Below, one piece after another: positions 9,932-19,700 of a DNA stretch of 34,825 nucleotides. The notes under the pieces are model-generated. The model ran no database searches and was not told the origin of the DNA. It worked only from the letters and a program-made list of their open reading frames with translations. The position numbers and the translations under genes are program-made. How positions within the stretch are numbered: the stretch's first letter is position 1; each line of letters begins with the position of its first letter. The DNA is taken from the NCBI GenBank assembly GCA_019677205.1, contig JAAMXY010000681.1, forward strand, positions 49,238-84,062, read 5' to 3'. The DNA is from Pinguiococcus pyrenoidosus. Its lineage: Eukaryota > Sar > Pinguiophyceae > Pinguiochrysidales > Pinguiochrysidaceae.

Positions 9932-11528
9932 ATGTTCAAGTTCGCCGCTGTCGTCGTTGCCCTCCTGGCCGCGCAGGCCTCCGGCTTCCGCACCGGCCGC
10001 CGCGTGGCCTCCTCGCCGCTCCGCATGAGTACGACCGAGGAAGCCGCCACGAGCCTGAAGGTAAGCACCGATCGCCTCGCAGGCGTCCGCTCGCGCCTCG
10101 AGCTGAAGCGTGGTGTGGCTTGAAGAGAAGAGTGCGGTGCGAGAGAGACGGGGGGACGGGCGGTGAGACGCGCGTGTGCCGGGCTGGGCGCGCGGGCTTG
10201 AAAGAGCGGACGGTGCCCTTAGGGTGACGCATGCAGCTTTTTGAAGTTTCGGAATCGGCGCCACGGGAGCGCGCGTTCGCTTCCCAGCGCGCCCTGGGCG
10301 ATTGCAGAGTGCTCAGCGAGGACAGGGCCGGGAGGAGGAGGTGGCAGCCGAGGCTCGGGGTGTGAGGACGTCCGACTCGGACCTTGCATTCGGATCCGAA
10401 CCGTCCGCTCACGTCGTGGCTCCGTCTCCCCCTCTCTTGCGTGCCTTGCAGATGCCCGAGTCGGTGAAGCCGGGTGTCGTGACCGGCAAGGCCCTTATGG
10501 ATCTGCTCGAGTACGCCAAGGCCAACAAGTTCGCTATCCCCGCCGTGAACTGCGTGTCCTCCTGCTCCATCAACTCCTGCCTCGAGGCCGCCAAGAAGCA
10601 CGGAGGCCCCATGATTGTCCAGTTCTCCCGCGGTGGCGGCCAGTTCCTGGCCGGCAAGACCGCCGATAACACCGATGATGCTGCTGCCATCGCTGGGTGC
10701 GTCGCCGGTGCCCTGCACGTGCGCCAGGTCGCCGAGCTCTACGGCGTGCCCGTCATCCTCCACACCGACCACTGCCAGCGCTCCTGGCTGCCCTGGTTCG
10801 ACGGCCTGCTCGAGGCCAACGAGAAGTACTACGCCCAGCACGGCGAGCCGCTCTTCAGCTCCCACATGCTTGACCTGTCCGAGGAACCGCTCGAGGAGAA
10901 CATCGCCACCTGCAAGGAGTACCTGGACCGCATGGCCAAGGTCGATCTCCTGCTCGAGATGGAGCTTGGTGTGACCGGCGGAGAGGAGGATGGCGTCGAC
11001 AACACTGGAATAGATAACTCGCTTCTTTACACGCAGCCGGAGGAGGTGTACGCCGTGTACGAGGAGCTCTCGAAGGTCGAGGGAGGCATGTTCACCATCG
11101 CCGCGGCCTTCGGCAACGTGCACGGCGTGTACGCGCCGGGCAACGTCAAGCTCACCCCGGAGATCCTCCACAACAGTCAGAAGTACCTCGTTGAGAAGAT
11201 TGGCGACAAGTACGGCGACAAGCCGCTCTTCTTCGTCTTCCACGGCGGCTCCGGCTCCAGCCGCGAGGACATCCGCTACGCCATCGAGGCCGGCACCATC
11301 AAGATGAACATCGACACCGACACGCAGTGGGCCTTCTGGGACGGCATCCGCGAGTACGAGGCCGCCAACCGCGACTACCTGCAGGGCCAGATCGGAAACC
11401 CGGATGGAGAGGACAAGCCGAACAAGAAGTACTACGACCCGCGCATGCCGCTCCGCTCCGCCGAGGAGAAGATGGCCGAGCGACTGGGCGAGGCCATGGA
11501 CGACTTGAACTGCATCAACGTCGTCTAA
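9932..11528 (+). CDS. Plastid class II fructose-1,6-bisphosphate aldolase precursor (two exons)
   Basis: Reversibly cleaves fructose-1,6-bisphosphate into dihydroxyacetone phosphate and glyceraldehyde-3-phosphate, probably in the plastid Calvin cycle. Exons 9932-10060 and 10452-11528 are joined across a 391-bp GT-AG intron in phase 0, giving 401 residues. Exon 1 encodes a hydrophobic signal peptide ending AAQASGF, the aromatic cleavage-site type of complex red plastids, then an Arg/Ser-rich transit peptide. Exon 2 holds the full enzyme: HTDHC with the catalytic Asp and a zinc His, GVTGGEEDGVDN, FGNVHGVY with the second zinc His, FVFHGGSGS with the third, and MNIDTDTQWAFW for phosphate binding. 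These place it in class IIA, like the E. coli FbaA group. Exon 2 itself begins with ATG, probably the ancestral start. A plastid-targeted class II aldolase is characteristic of algae with secondary red plastids. Confidence 0.93.
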
Positions 11529-12909
11529 GTTGTCCAGAGAAGCTAAGGCGGTTGTGATGAACAGACCTGGATCTGCACCTACGAAGCGCCAACGGGCGAA
11601 AGGTTTGCATGTTCGCTTCTGTCTCAGGCATCTTCCCTTCTGGCGGGGGCAGATAGTGGGGCGATCTCGTGTTTGGTGTGGTTGTGTACGGTCCGCATGC
11701 GCTCTTTCTCTTCGTGTAGCCCCTTTGTGCTCTGCCTTGTCAAGGCGGTGGAGAGGTTTTGAGAGAGCCGTGTGAAATTCCTTTCTTTGTGACCATCGAC
11801 GTGTTTTTCACTGCGGGCATCGCTTGTGTTTATGGGGTGGGGACGGTGACTAAACAGGGCTGCTGCCGATGTGCAGCTTTGCTCTGCCACATGGCAGGGT
11901 GGAAACCGTGACGTAGGTCGGAGTGCATAGGTCGTTAGATTCATCCAACGCGTACTTGTCAATTCCTTCCATCATCCCTCCGCACCACGAGAACGTCCCA
12001 GCCTGAGCAGTTGGCAAGCAGGCTACTACCACCCGCAACCGGTGCGACTTGACAGAACCAAAGTCCGCGTCAGGGCCAAAGTCCGCATCACATTGAAACT
12101 CACACGTTGCTCGAGACCCGAGCTGCAGCGGCAGCTGCAGCTGCACCCGCATCCGAGGCGAGCACGGGCCGATCAAGCCTTGCGCAGCTGGGCTGCCCGA
12201 ACCGGTCCTCGCTCTATGCTCAGCTGCGATTATGAGGGAAGTCTGACCATGGATGCGGCTTCAGCCAGCCGAAAGGGGGTACGAAAATTGCCGCTACGCC
12301 TATTGCGACCCATGCCACCGCCATTTGCTGCAAAAGATCCGGCTTGAAGAGGAGGATCACCGGCAGGAGAAACGTCACTGTGCTCCACACGTTGATGGCC
12401 ACCGCCTTCATCGAGATCCCGAGGTCCGTCATGGTTGCGGAAGCCTACGAAAATCAGCTTCCAAATGGTGCAGCGACCGCGTCAGTCCCCAGTGGCAGGT
12501 CAACGACAGAGAACATCCGAGTGCCTCCGAGGCAGTGGGGGAGCAGCTCACCTACGACAGCGTTGCTACCCCCGGTGAGAGGGCTGGCGATCCTTGTCCA
12601 CAAGATCCTAGGGCTTCCAGAGGCCAGGCAGCTGTCGCGGCAGTCCCCGGCGTGCTAGCTGCTGTGTAATACAGCGGCCGTCGTCTTCGCATGGCGTCGT
12701 CAGTCTTTTCTGTCCAGCTGTCACGCGTGCGGGCTTCGCTTCTGCACCAACCTGATCCCCGCACAGCCTCGATCTTGACGTGCTTCTGTCCGTCACACGC
12801 ACCGGTCTGATCTGATCGACCCGCCCAGAAGCCACTATCGATCCTGAGCGGGTCAGGGCTTCCAACAGCTGTGGAAAAGGCGCCACCTACGGCAACGTCA
12901 GCTGACGCC
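11529..12909. other. Intergenic region, aldolase 3' side to LZIC-like gene
   Basis: This 1.4-kb gap holds the aldolase 3' UTR, a possible minus-strand membrane-protein fragment at 12240-12436 (listed separately) and the LZIC-like promoter. Minus-strand frames at 11850-12176 and 12552-13046 are open, but they show no motif and I could not join them to the hydrophobic stretch by a convincing splice. Confidence 0.5.
12240..12436 (-). pseudogene. Possible membrane-protein fragment or orphan exon
   Basis: The minus strand encodes about 60 residues with two strongly hydrophobic segments, NVWSTVTFLLPVILLF and MAVAWVAIGVAAIFVPPF, unlike the surrounding non-coding composition. Just upstream, in another frame, a short stretch reads KLIFVGF. 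It would continue smoothly into ATMTDLGISM if one base were absent at about 12436, which suggests a frameshift. An alternative is an intron ending TTTTCGTAG just before the stretch, but no upstream donor gives an open phase-compatible exon. I cannot name a family. It may be a decayed transporter remnant, one exon of a gene I could not assemble, or chance. Confidence 0.25.
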
Positions 12910-13500
12910 ATGGCCTCCCACGGCGTGTCGGAGACCTCTTTGCTACGTACGAATGTGGAGGAGCGGATGAGCACGCTGCTGCAGCAGCTAGGCGACCTGG
13001 AGGAGCTGCGGCCGGAGATCGACGACGAGGAATATGAGGGCCTCAAGGAGGAAACGCGGGAGCAGCTGCGGGAGCTGGAGGAGCAGCTGCAGCGAATGGC
13101 CGAGGGGGACCTCAGCCTTGTGGACGAGCTGGGAACCTACCGCTTGGCCATCCAGGCGGCCATCAAAGAGGCCTTCAAGACGCCCGAGGTGCTGGCGATG
13201 TTCGCCAAGGGAGAGCCCATGGCTCTGCGGGGCAAGCTGCAGCAGCTGCGGGAGAGCCGCGACCTCGGCAGGCTAGGCAAGGAGGACTATGAGCAGCAGG
13301 CCCGCGAGATTTTGCTGCTGCTGCGAAGGATGGGAGAGGCGCTTTCCTCCGAGGAGCAGAGCCTGCTGGGCGACCAGGCTCAGAAGGGCCTGTTCGTGGA
13401 GCTGGACGGGGACGAGCTCGGAGCCTCCGGCGTCGAGTCGATCCTTCAGCAGGCCAGAGATGCGGACAAGAAAGCGCACGCAACGAAAGAAGCCTCTTGA
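12910..13500 (+). CDS. LZIC: LZIC-like protein (leucine zipper plus ICAT-type domain)
   Basis: A single-exon protein of 196 residues, close to the roughly 190 of animal LZIC. The order matches that family as I remember it: a coiled coil with LLQQLGDLEELRPEIDDEEY, then LSLVDELGTYRLAIQAAI, FKTPEVLAMFAKGEP, and a C-terminal ICAT-like part with LGKEDYEQQAREILLLLRRM. The start chosen is MASHGVSET, because animal LZIC starts at the equivalent place; an in-frame ATG 13 codons upstream (12871) is possible. ICAT in animals binds beta-catenin. LZIC has been linked in animals to cell-cycle and DNA-damage responses, but its function in algae is unknown. It is convergent with the duplicated-module gene, with only 65 bases between the stop codons, so the 3' UTRs very probably overlap. 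Confidence 0.85.
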   Translation: MASHGVSETSLLRTNVEERMSTLLQQLGDLEELRPEIDDEEYEGLKEETREQLRELEEQLQRMAEGDLSLVDELGTYRLAIQAAIKEAFKTPEVLAMFAKGEPMALRGKLQQLRESRDLGRLGKEDYEQQAREILLLLRRMGEALSSEEQSLLGDQAQKGLFVELDGDELGASGVESILQQARDADKKAHATKEAS

Positions 13501-13565
13501 TTCCTTCTTTGCCGTCCCGTCTGCCCATCAGCGCGAGGAGCCTGGGCGGGCGGAAACAAGCACAG

Positions 13566-14739
13566 TTATTTCTCTCCAGGACGTCCTAAGGGACGCCCGG
13601 TGCGATCCCAGGGGGCTCGCGAGCCGCCCGCGTCGTTGCCCATCTTCTTGCGAATCTCCGCCAGCTTCGCACTGAGGTTCTCGTCGGCCGGCAAGTGATG
13701 CGGCAAGGCAATCTGTTCGACGACGAAACCGACGCAGGGTTGGTTGGTGGTGGGCTTCAGCTTCGGGCCGGCTTCGATTGCCTTGGATGCCTTGTCTTGT
13801 TGCCTACCTTGCTTGACATGGGAGCTCCACGGCCCGGCGCCGTCTTGCTGTCAGCCTTTTCCAATGGGCGTGCCATGCCGCGGGCGCTTCCCGCCTTCGC
13901 AAGGGCCTTTGCCGACGCCTTTGCTCTTCCGTTGCCTGCCTCCGTCTCTGGCGTTGTCCCTCGATCACGGGCCAGTGACAGAGAAGTGTCGCTTCCTTTC
14001 CCGTCCGCCGGCCGCAGCTCATCCCCCATGACCTCGATGCGCTTTGCCTCCGCAGCTTTTGCTGCCTGCGCGAAGTCCTCTCCCAGCACCTCCCTGAGCT
14101 CCTCGGCCTTTGCCATAGCTTTCTCCATGTCCGCCTTCATGGCCTCTGTCGTCTGCCAGATACTAATCTTGCGCAGCTCAGGCCAGCCATCAACACCCTC
14201 GGGGAAGGCGCGGATCTGATACCCTCGACCTGTTGGAGAAGATTGGTGAGATGTCTGCCATCCGGACGGCCCGCGTTCGCATGGTGTCTTGCGAAGCACC
14301 TTTTCTTGAGACGTCCGGAAAGGTGCTGTCGAGAAGCATCTGCTCGGACTTCCCCTCCGTGAGCACGAGGAAGAGGGAATCCTGGTACAGGATGAGCACA
14401 AAGACAAAGCCCCGGGCGTCGTACATCTTCGAGGTAACTAACTCTACGTCCTCGAACGCCCGTTTCATGGCTCCTTCGTTGGCAAAGTTGAACTCGAAGA
14501 AGGAGTGGTTGGCGTCGCCGTTGAACCAGGACTCCAGCGTGTCCGCAAGACCCATGGATCCCATGCGCTCCAAAAGAGCCGATAGGACTTCCTCGGCGTC
14601 CACCACCAGATCATTGAGAAGGCCATGTAGGTCCAGCGTCTTCGCCAGCGGAGCTACGCAGAAGCAAGCTGATGAGCCTTCGTCCCCCGGGATCTGTCTC
14701 TCTTTTCTCGGAATGCCCAGAGCAGCGTCGCGCATGGCT

Positions 14740-14775
<36 letters not shown>

Positions 14776-15991
14776 ATAAACAAATCATTACCTGTGTAAA
14801 TGTCGTCTCGGGGCATCTGGCAGACATCGAATCGGAACTGCAGTCGGGCCTGCTGGGCGCGAAGCGCGGGGATGAGGTGGGGGATGTCCGCCAGCGTGAA
14901 GGTCTGCACGAGTTGCACTTCTCCAGAATAGCACCATGAGCCAAAGCGGAACATGGCCTCCCGGATGGCCGGGTCTTTGGAGCCTTTGGAAGCCTGCGAA
15001 TCGGTCTTGAGCAGGCAGTAGGTTTGCATGTATCGATCACTGCTGATGTCGGTGACTTCGTTTGGGTTGCGCTTCATTGGCATGAGGGGCCGGATGTCCT
15101 GGCCAAGGCTCTGCCACAGCGTCAGCTTCCCGAGGAGGCAGTCGTCGTAGGGCCCGACGCCAACCTCCTCATCCAGCGCGATGGTGAGGCCCTGCCCATG
15201 CTGCGAGACGTCGGGAAAGCGGACGTCCAGCAGCGGCTGATCGCCCGTGCCGTCCTTGATGACCATGTAGAAGGCGCTCTCGAAGTAGATGGTGATAATC
15301 ACGAGGCCCCGCGCGTATGTCTTGGATGCCATGGCCTCGATCTGCGCGGGACGAGGCGAGGCACTCAGCACCGCATCCCTGCAGCTTCTGCCTCGCAGCC
15401 AGGCTCACCTTTCTAAGATAGGACGGAGGCTCCGCGATGCGCAGCTCGAAGTAGGTCGGCTGCGTGTCGTCCTCGATCCATGGGAACACCTTCGCCCAGC
15501 GGTCCAGATCGTTGGTGGCCGTATCGCTGGAGATCTACGCAGGGAGCAACGCAGCGTCGTTTTCCTGAGGATCATCATCGTCCATGGCTTCTGCGAGCTG
15601 CTGAGCCTACCTGTCTCGCCGTGTACTCCGTGGCGTCGTGCATGAGCCGCATGGGCTCTGCGTATGCGCTGGAGGCCGGCACTTTCTGGGCGTTGCAGGT
15701 GAAGCTGAGCTTGTTCTGCTGGCGTTGCAGCAGGGGGATGACGCGTGGCATGTCCTTCAAGGACACGTTGTCGTGGCCGAGATACACGCTGCCCGAGTAG
15801 CACCAATTGCCGCAGCGAAAGAAGACCTTCCTATCGCCTCCCTTGGCGTCGTCCCACTCCTTGGCATCGTCCTCCTTCAGATCCTCGGGGTCCACGGAGC
15901 GACGCTTGATGATGTACGTCTGGTTGTAGCCCTGCGTGACGCGTGGGGGCGCCTCCCCCATCTCCGGGGTGCTCTTCTCATCCAGACTCAT
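13566..15991 (-). CDS. Unrecognised two-module repeat protein (six exons)
   Basis: Exons on the minus strand: 15991-15611, 15534-15409, 15341-14792, 14653-14300, 14229-13808 and 13712-13566, with GT-AG introns of 67-138 bp, giving 659 residues. The protein is a tandem duplication. Each copy starts with an [TY]..K block, then FR.G.WCYSG.V, L.D.P..IP.L..QQ..L.F, an acidic aromatic stretch (FELRIAE / FEFNFAN), then AMASKTYARG / VTSKMYDARG, a beta-rich segment, and LLD..FPDVS followed by L.LWQS / ISIWQT. Copy 1 is about residues 22-260 and copy 2 about 275-540. The tail is Lys/Ala-rich, coiled-coil-like, ending in a basic Arg-Pro-Gly segment. There is no signal peptide or membrane segment. I do not recognise the family. 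The last splice site is ambiguous: the intron at 13713-13807 is open in the exon-6 frame. The start is the first ATG after an in-frame stop. Confidence 0.7.
14747..14775. repeat. (CAG)n / (CTG)n trinucleotide tract in intron 3
   Basis: Nearly ten perfect CAG units (CTG on the transcribed strand) lie inside the 138-bp third intron of the duplicated-module gene, close to its 5' splice site. Read as coding, the intron would give a poly-Ala run, but the frame ends nearby, which supports intron status. Confidence 0.85.
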
Positions 15992-16716
15992 TGCACGAGC
16001 GGCAGACTGTGCAACGGACTGCGGCGCCGTAGGCAGCACTCGCAGAGCGCAACGCGAAGCCAGAACATTGGGGAAGAAACCGGCTGAGCCATCAGAATCA
16101 GTCTCTCAACTATATCTATTTATCTTTGACCTGAACTCCTCATTATAGCATAATGATGGTAGATAATGTGGATGGTTTGTGGTACGTAACGTAAGTTCGA
16201 GGATTTCAAATGGAGCTGGAGGAGAAACGCAAGTGCGGAGTTGTTCCGGCGTAGGATGCTGGATCAGCTGCAACCCAAAACGCTCCGGATAGGCCGACGT
16301 GGGTCTGACTTTCGGCCCTACCCCTACGTCCACCAGTGAAGGCTTCCCAACCCCTGCGGATGCAAACCAATCGAAGGCGCCGGGAGACTATGCTGGGGAA
16401 TGTGGCCAATGAACAAATTCCACCTTTTTCCACTTCGGCCAATCCCGAGAGCCTGTTGTGCAACAACGTCGACCCGCCCGCAAACATCATCCATGATTGG
16501 CTCCCTGCAAAACTTGTTTTGCTCTGTGGAACGAAACGTCAACGCGCCTCTCATCCTTATCCACGCGTGTCAAGGCTCTTGAGTGAATCATATGATCGAC
16601 CGGCGCGGAACACGCTCCGCTCCCTCCGCATCAAAGGCCCATCTTCCGTTTCCGCGTTCTGCTACGCGCTCGCGCTGCAGGCCCGCAGAGAGCGCCCCGC
16701 CGCCGAGCAGCGCAGG
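15992..16716. other. Divergent intergenic region, duplicated-module gene to DUF1800 gene
   Basis: Likely shared promoter region for two divergent genes. An AT-rich patch at about 16110-16155 (TATATCTATTTATC, TATAGCATAATG) stands out from the GC-rich surroundings and is a candidate core-promoter area. The plus frame is open from 16336 into the DUF1800 gene, but its 127 codons before 16717 are of mixed composition and show no targeting or domain motif. Confidence 0.45.
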
Positions 16717-19700
16717 ATGAGTCGCTTTACGCCTCGCGAGGGACCCGCCAATGGCGGCGCGGTCGTCGTGCCTGGCGACGCCGAGACGGGAGGCAAGCCT
16801 GGCGATCCGGGCTTCTCTGCCTCCGCGAAGGGGAACAAGAGGAATCTCATCTGCGGTCTGAAGAAGACCACGGCCGTGGCCATTGTGGTCACCAGCGTCC
16901 TCGTGATTGCGGCGGCTGGCGTCGGCTACATGCTGACCAATGCCGGCTCTGACTCCGACTCGTCCGGCGATGGCCCGGTGCAAGCGCCGGAAGTTGACGG
17001 CGAGACGACGACGCTGAGCCCCGGCCCCGTGCGCCTGCAATCCAGCGATGCCAGCACGCTGTACACCGTCTCTCGCGTGACCCCGGAAAGCGGGGACGGC
17101 GTCTACACCCCCGGCGCGAGGTCCTACGACGGCAACACCTGGGAGCCCGTACCGCCGCTCTACCTCGAGATAGCCTGTAAAGACGACGTCTGCGTCAGCA
17201 ACATTCCCAACGACGGCGCCGAGTACGTGCTGCAAGGCGTGAGCGTCCGCGGGGAGGCGGACGTGATCGCCGTCTCGGACGAGGAGCAGATTGCGCGCTT
17301 CTTGATCGACGGCACCTTCGGTCCCACCCGAGAGATGATTGAGAACTTCCCCGGCTCGGCCTCGCAGGACTTCTCCCGCCGAGCCCAGCAGTGGCTCGTG
17401 GACCAAATGAATGCGCCGGCGACGCTGCACAGGGCGTACATTCGTGAGCGCGCGAATGTACGCATGGCCTCCACGTTCCCCACGCGAGGTCCTTGCGACC
17501 TGAACTCCCGCTGGCTCCGCTTCGGCATCACCCACGAGGACATGGGCCGTACCTTCGAAGTATCCTCCACCACCTTGGAGCTTCGGGTCGACGGAGCCCT
17601 GCGCACCGTCCTTACCGAGTTCCCCGGCGCTTCCACGGACACGGAGTACACCATCTGCGAAGTCGAAGACTGGCTTGGCGGAGACGTCGAGTTCGGCGAC
17701 GGCTGCGACCTGACGATGCCGAACCCGGCGGTGGCCTTCCCCGGCGCCAGCGTACCGACTGCGTCGCTGGTGCACGCAGGCGCCACGTTCTCGCCGATCG
17801 AGTCGCAAAAGGCGGGGGTCATGACGCTCACGGCGCGGCCTCAGTCCCAACAAGACTGCGGGGTGAATGTGGCGCCTCCGCTCTTCGCCACCGACTCGGA
17901 CGGGAACTGGCTCATCTTCGAGCGCCGCCTGCGGCTGCTGGACAACACCCTGGCCAATCCGATGGCCAACACCGAAGGCGCCCTGAGCGACGATCCGACG
18001 ATCAGCTGCCCGGTGGTACCCAAGACGTTCCTAAACATCGAGACCTGCGTCCCCGAGGCCAGCGCCTGTGTGACGCCGACGTTTTCGTCGACCATGATGA
18101 GGCTGTCGGAATCCAACATTCGCAACTTCTTCACCACCTCGGCCAAGTACGTGTATGTCATCCGTGGCCTGCCCAGCAGGAACTTGGGAGAGCCTTGTAC
18201 CAGTGGCAGGTCGCGCTGGCTGCGCCAGACTGGGACGTGCAGCGACGCAGACACCATCGACGCAAGTACTCTCACCGTGATCACTGAAGCTCTGGAGAGC
18301 GCCGACGACGGCGCGACGGTAGTGGACATCAACGTGGCCTCCGACGACGGCTGCACCGACACCAACATCTCCGGCGCGAAGATCAACGCCGCCTACAGCA
18401 ACGGCAACACCGTGTGCTGGGAGCAGGTGCACGACGACCTCTACAGCGTCTACGACTTCTCGGACTGGACAGTCATGCACTTCGGCAACGACGATGCCCA
18501 CCGCGCGGGGAGAGACAACCCCATCACGGCCTTCGCGGAGAGAGATGGCAGCTCGTTCTTGGACTACCCGTCCTCGCACTCCATCGAGCGGTGGGAATCG
18601 AATCGCGACTTCCCATACCTCGGGCGCTTTGGCCAGGAGGTGGACTTCGCCTCGTTGCCACAGAGCGTTCGCACCAAAGAGATGGCCGCCTTAGTCGGCT
18701 CTGCCATCTCCTACGCTGGCGGCATCGGCGAAGAGGCCTGCGGTTCGCCAGGCGAGGTGCGGAACCTGCCCATGAAAGGCGCGCACTATCCCTTCGCCAT
18801 CAACAGCATAGAAGAACTTCGTACCCAGGAGTTCGACCAACCCCTGTTCCGCGACCGCTCGATTGACGGCAAGTACCACGTATGGCTGAACGTGGCGCTC
18901 AAGGCCTCCGATCAATTGCGCCAGCGCATGGCATGGGCGCTTGCGCAGATCTTCGTGATCAACGAAGAGGGCGCCGGCTCGCAAAACTTCCAAGAGGCCT
19001 ATGCGACCTACTACGACATCTTCGTGCGCCACAGCTTCGGCAACTTCTTCGACGTGCTGCGGGAAGTGAGCTACTCGCCACTCATGGCCTCCATGCTCAC
19101 ATTCGTGAACTCGCGGTCCCTCCAGTACCAGCTGGACCGCGGGCGCCGGATCTTCCCTGACGAGAACTACGCCAGAGAGATCATGCAGCTGTTTACCATC
19201 GGCCTGTGGAAGCTGAACGCCGACGGCACGCCGATGCTCGACGCGAACGGAGAGCGAATGGCTACCTACACCAACGATGACATCCTGTCGTTTGCCCGCG
19301 TTTGGACGGGCTTCGTCCGCCAGCCGGGCCGTGAGAACATCGAGCAGCTCTACAACGTCAACAACATCGACCCCATGCGCATTCGGGCCGACTATAGGGA
19401 CGTCTTCCCCAAGGCCGGTCTGGACGGCGCCTTCATCGGAGATGGGTATCCCTTGTGCACGCAACTCCCTGCGCAGCCCTTCCTCAAGAAGGGCGCCAAG
19501 TTTGTCTATCTCGGGAACAGCCCGCTACCCAAGCTGCAGAATGACCCAAGCGACTTCGTAGAATCGGGCGTGCTCCGCATGACGCTGAACGCGGACACGT
19601 CCGCTCTCTACGAGACCCTCTGTAACGACGACGGCTCCGGCTCCTGCCGCTTCCGAAGCGTCGTCGAGCTGGCGGAGAATCTCCCTTGCGACGGCAACGA

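Noticed and set aside
10302-10451. In-frame extension upstream of aldolase exon 2
   Set aside because: It lies inside the intron; the splice ending TTGCAG before ATGCCC joins the targeting exon in phase, and the extension has no aldolase or transit-peptide features.
9936-11243. 435-codon minus-strand open frame antisense to the aldolase
   Set aside because: A composition shadow of a well-identified enzyme; it runs through the aldolase intron with no domain signal.
16336-16716. N-terminal extension of the DUF1800 frame (127 codons)
   Set aside because: Mixed non-coding-like composition; starting at 16717 gives a normal type II membrane-anchor layout.
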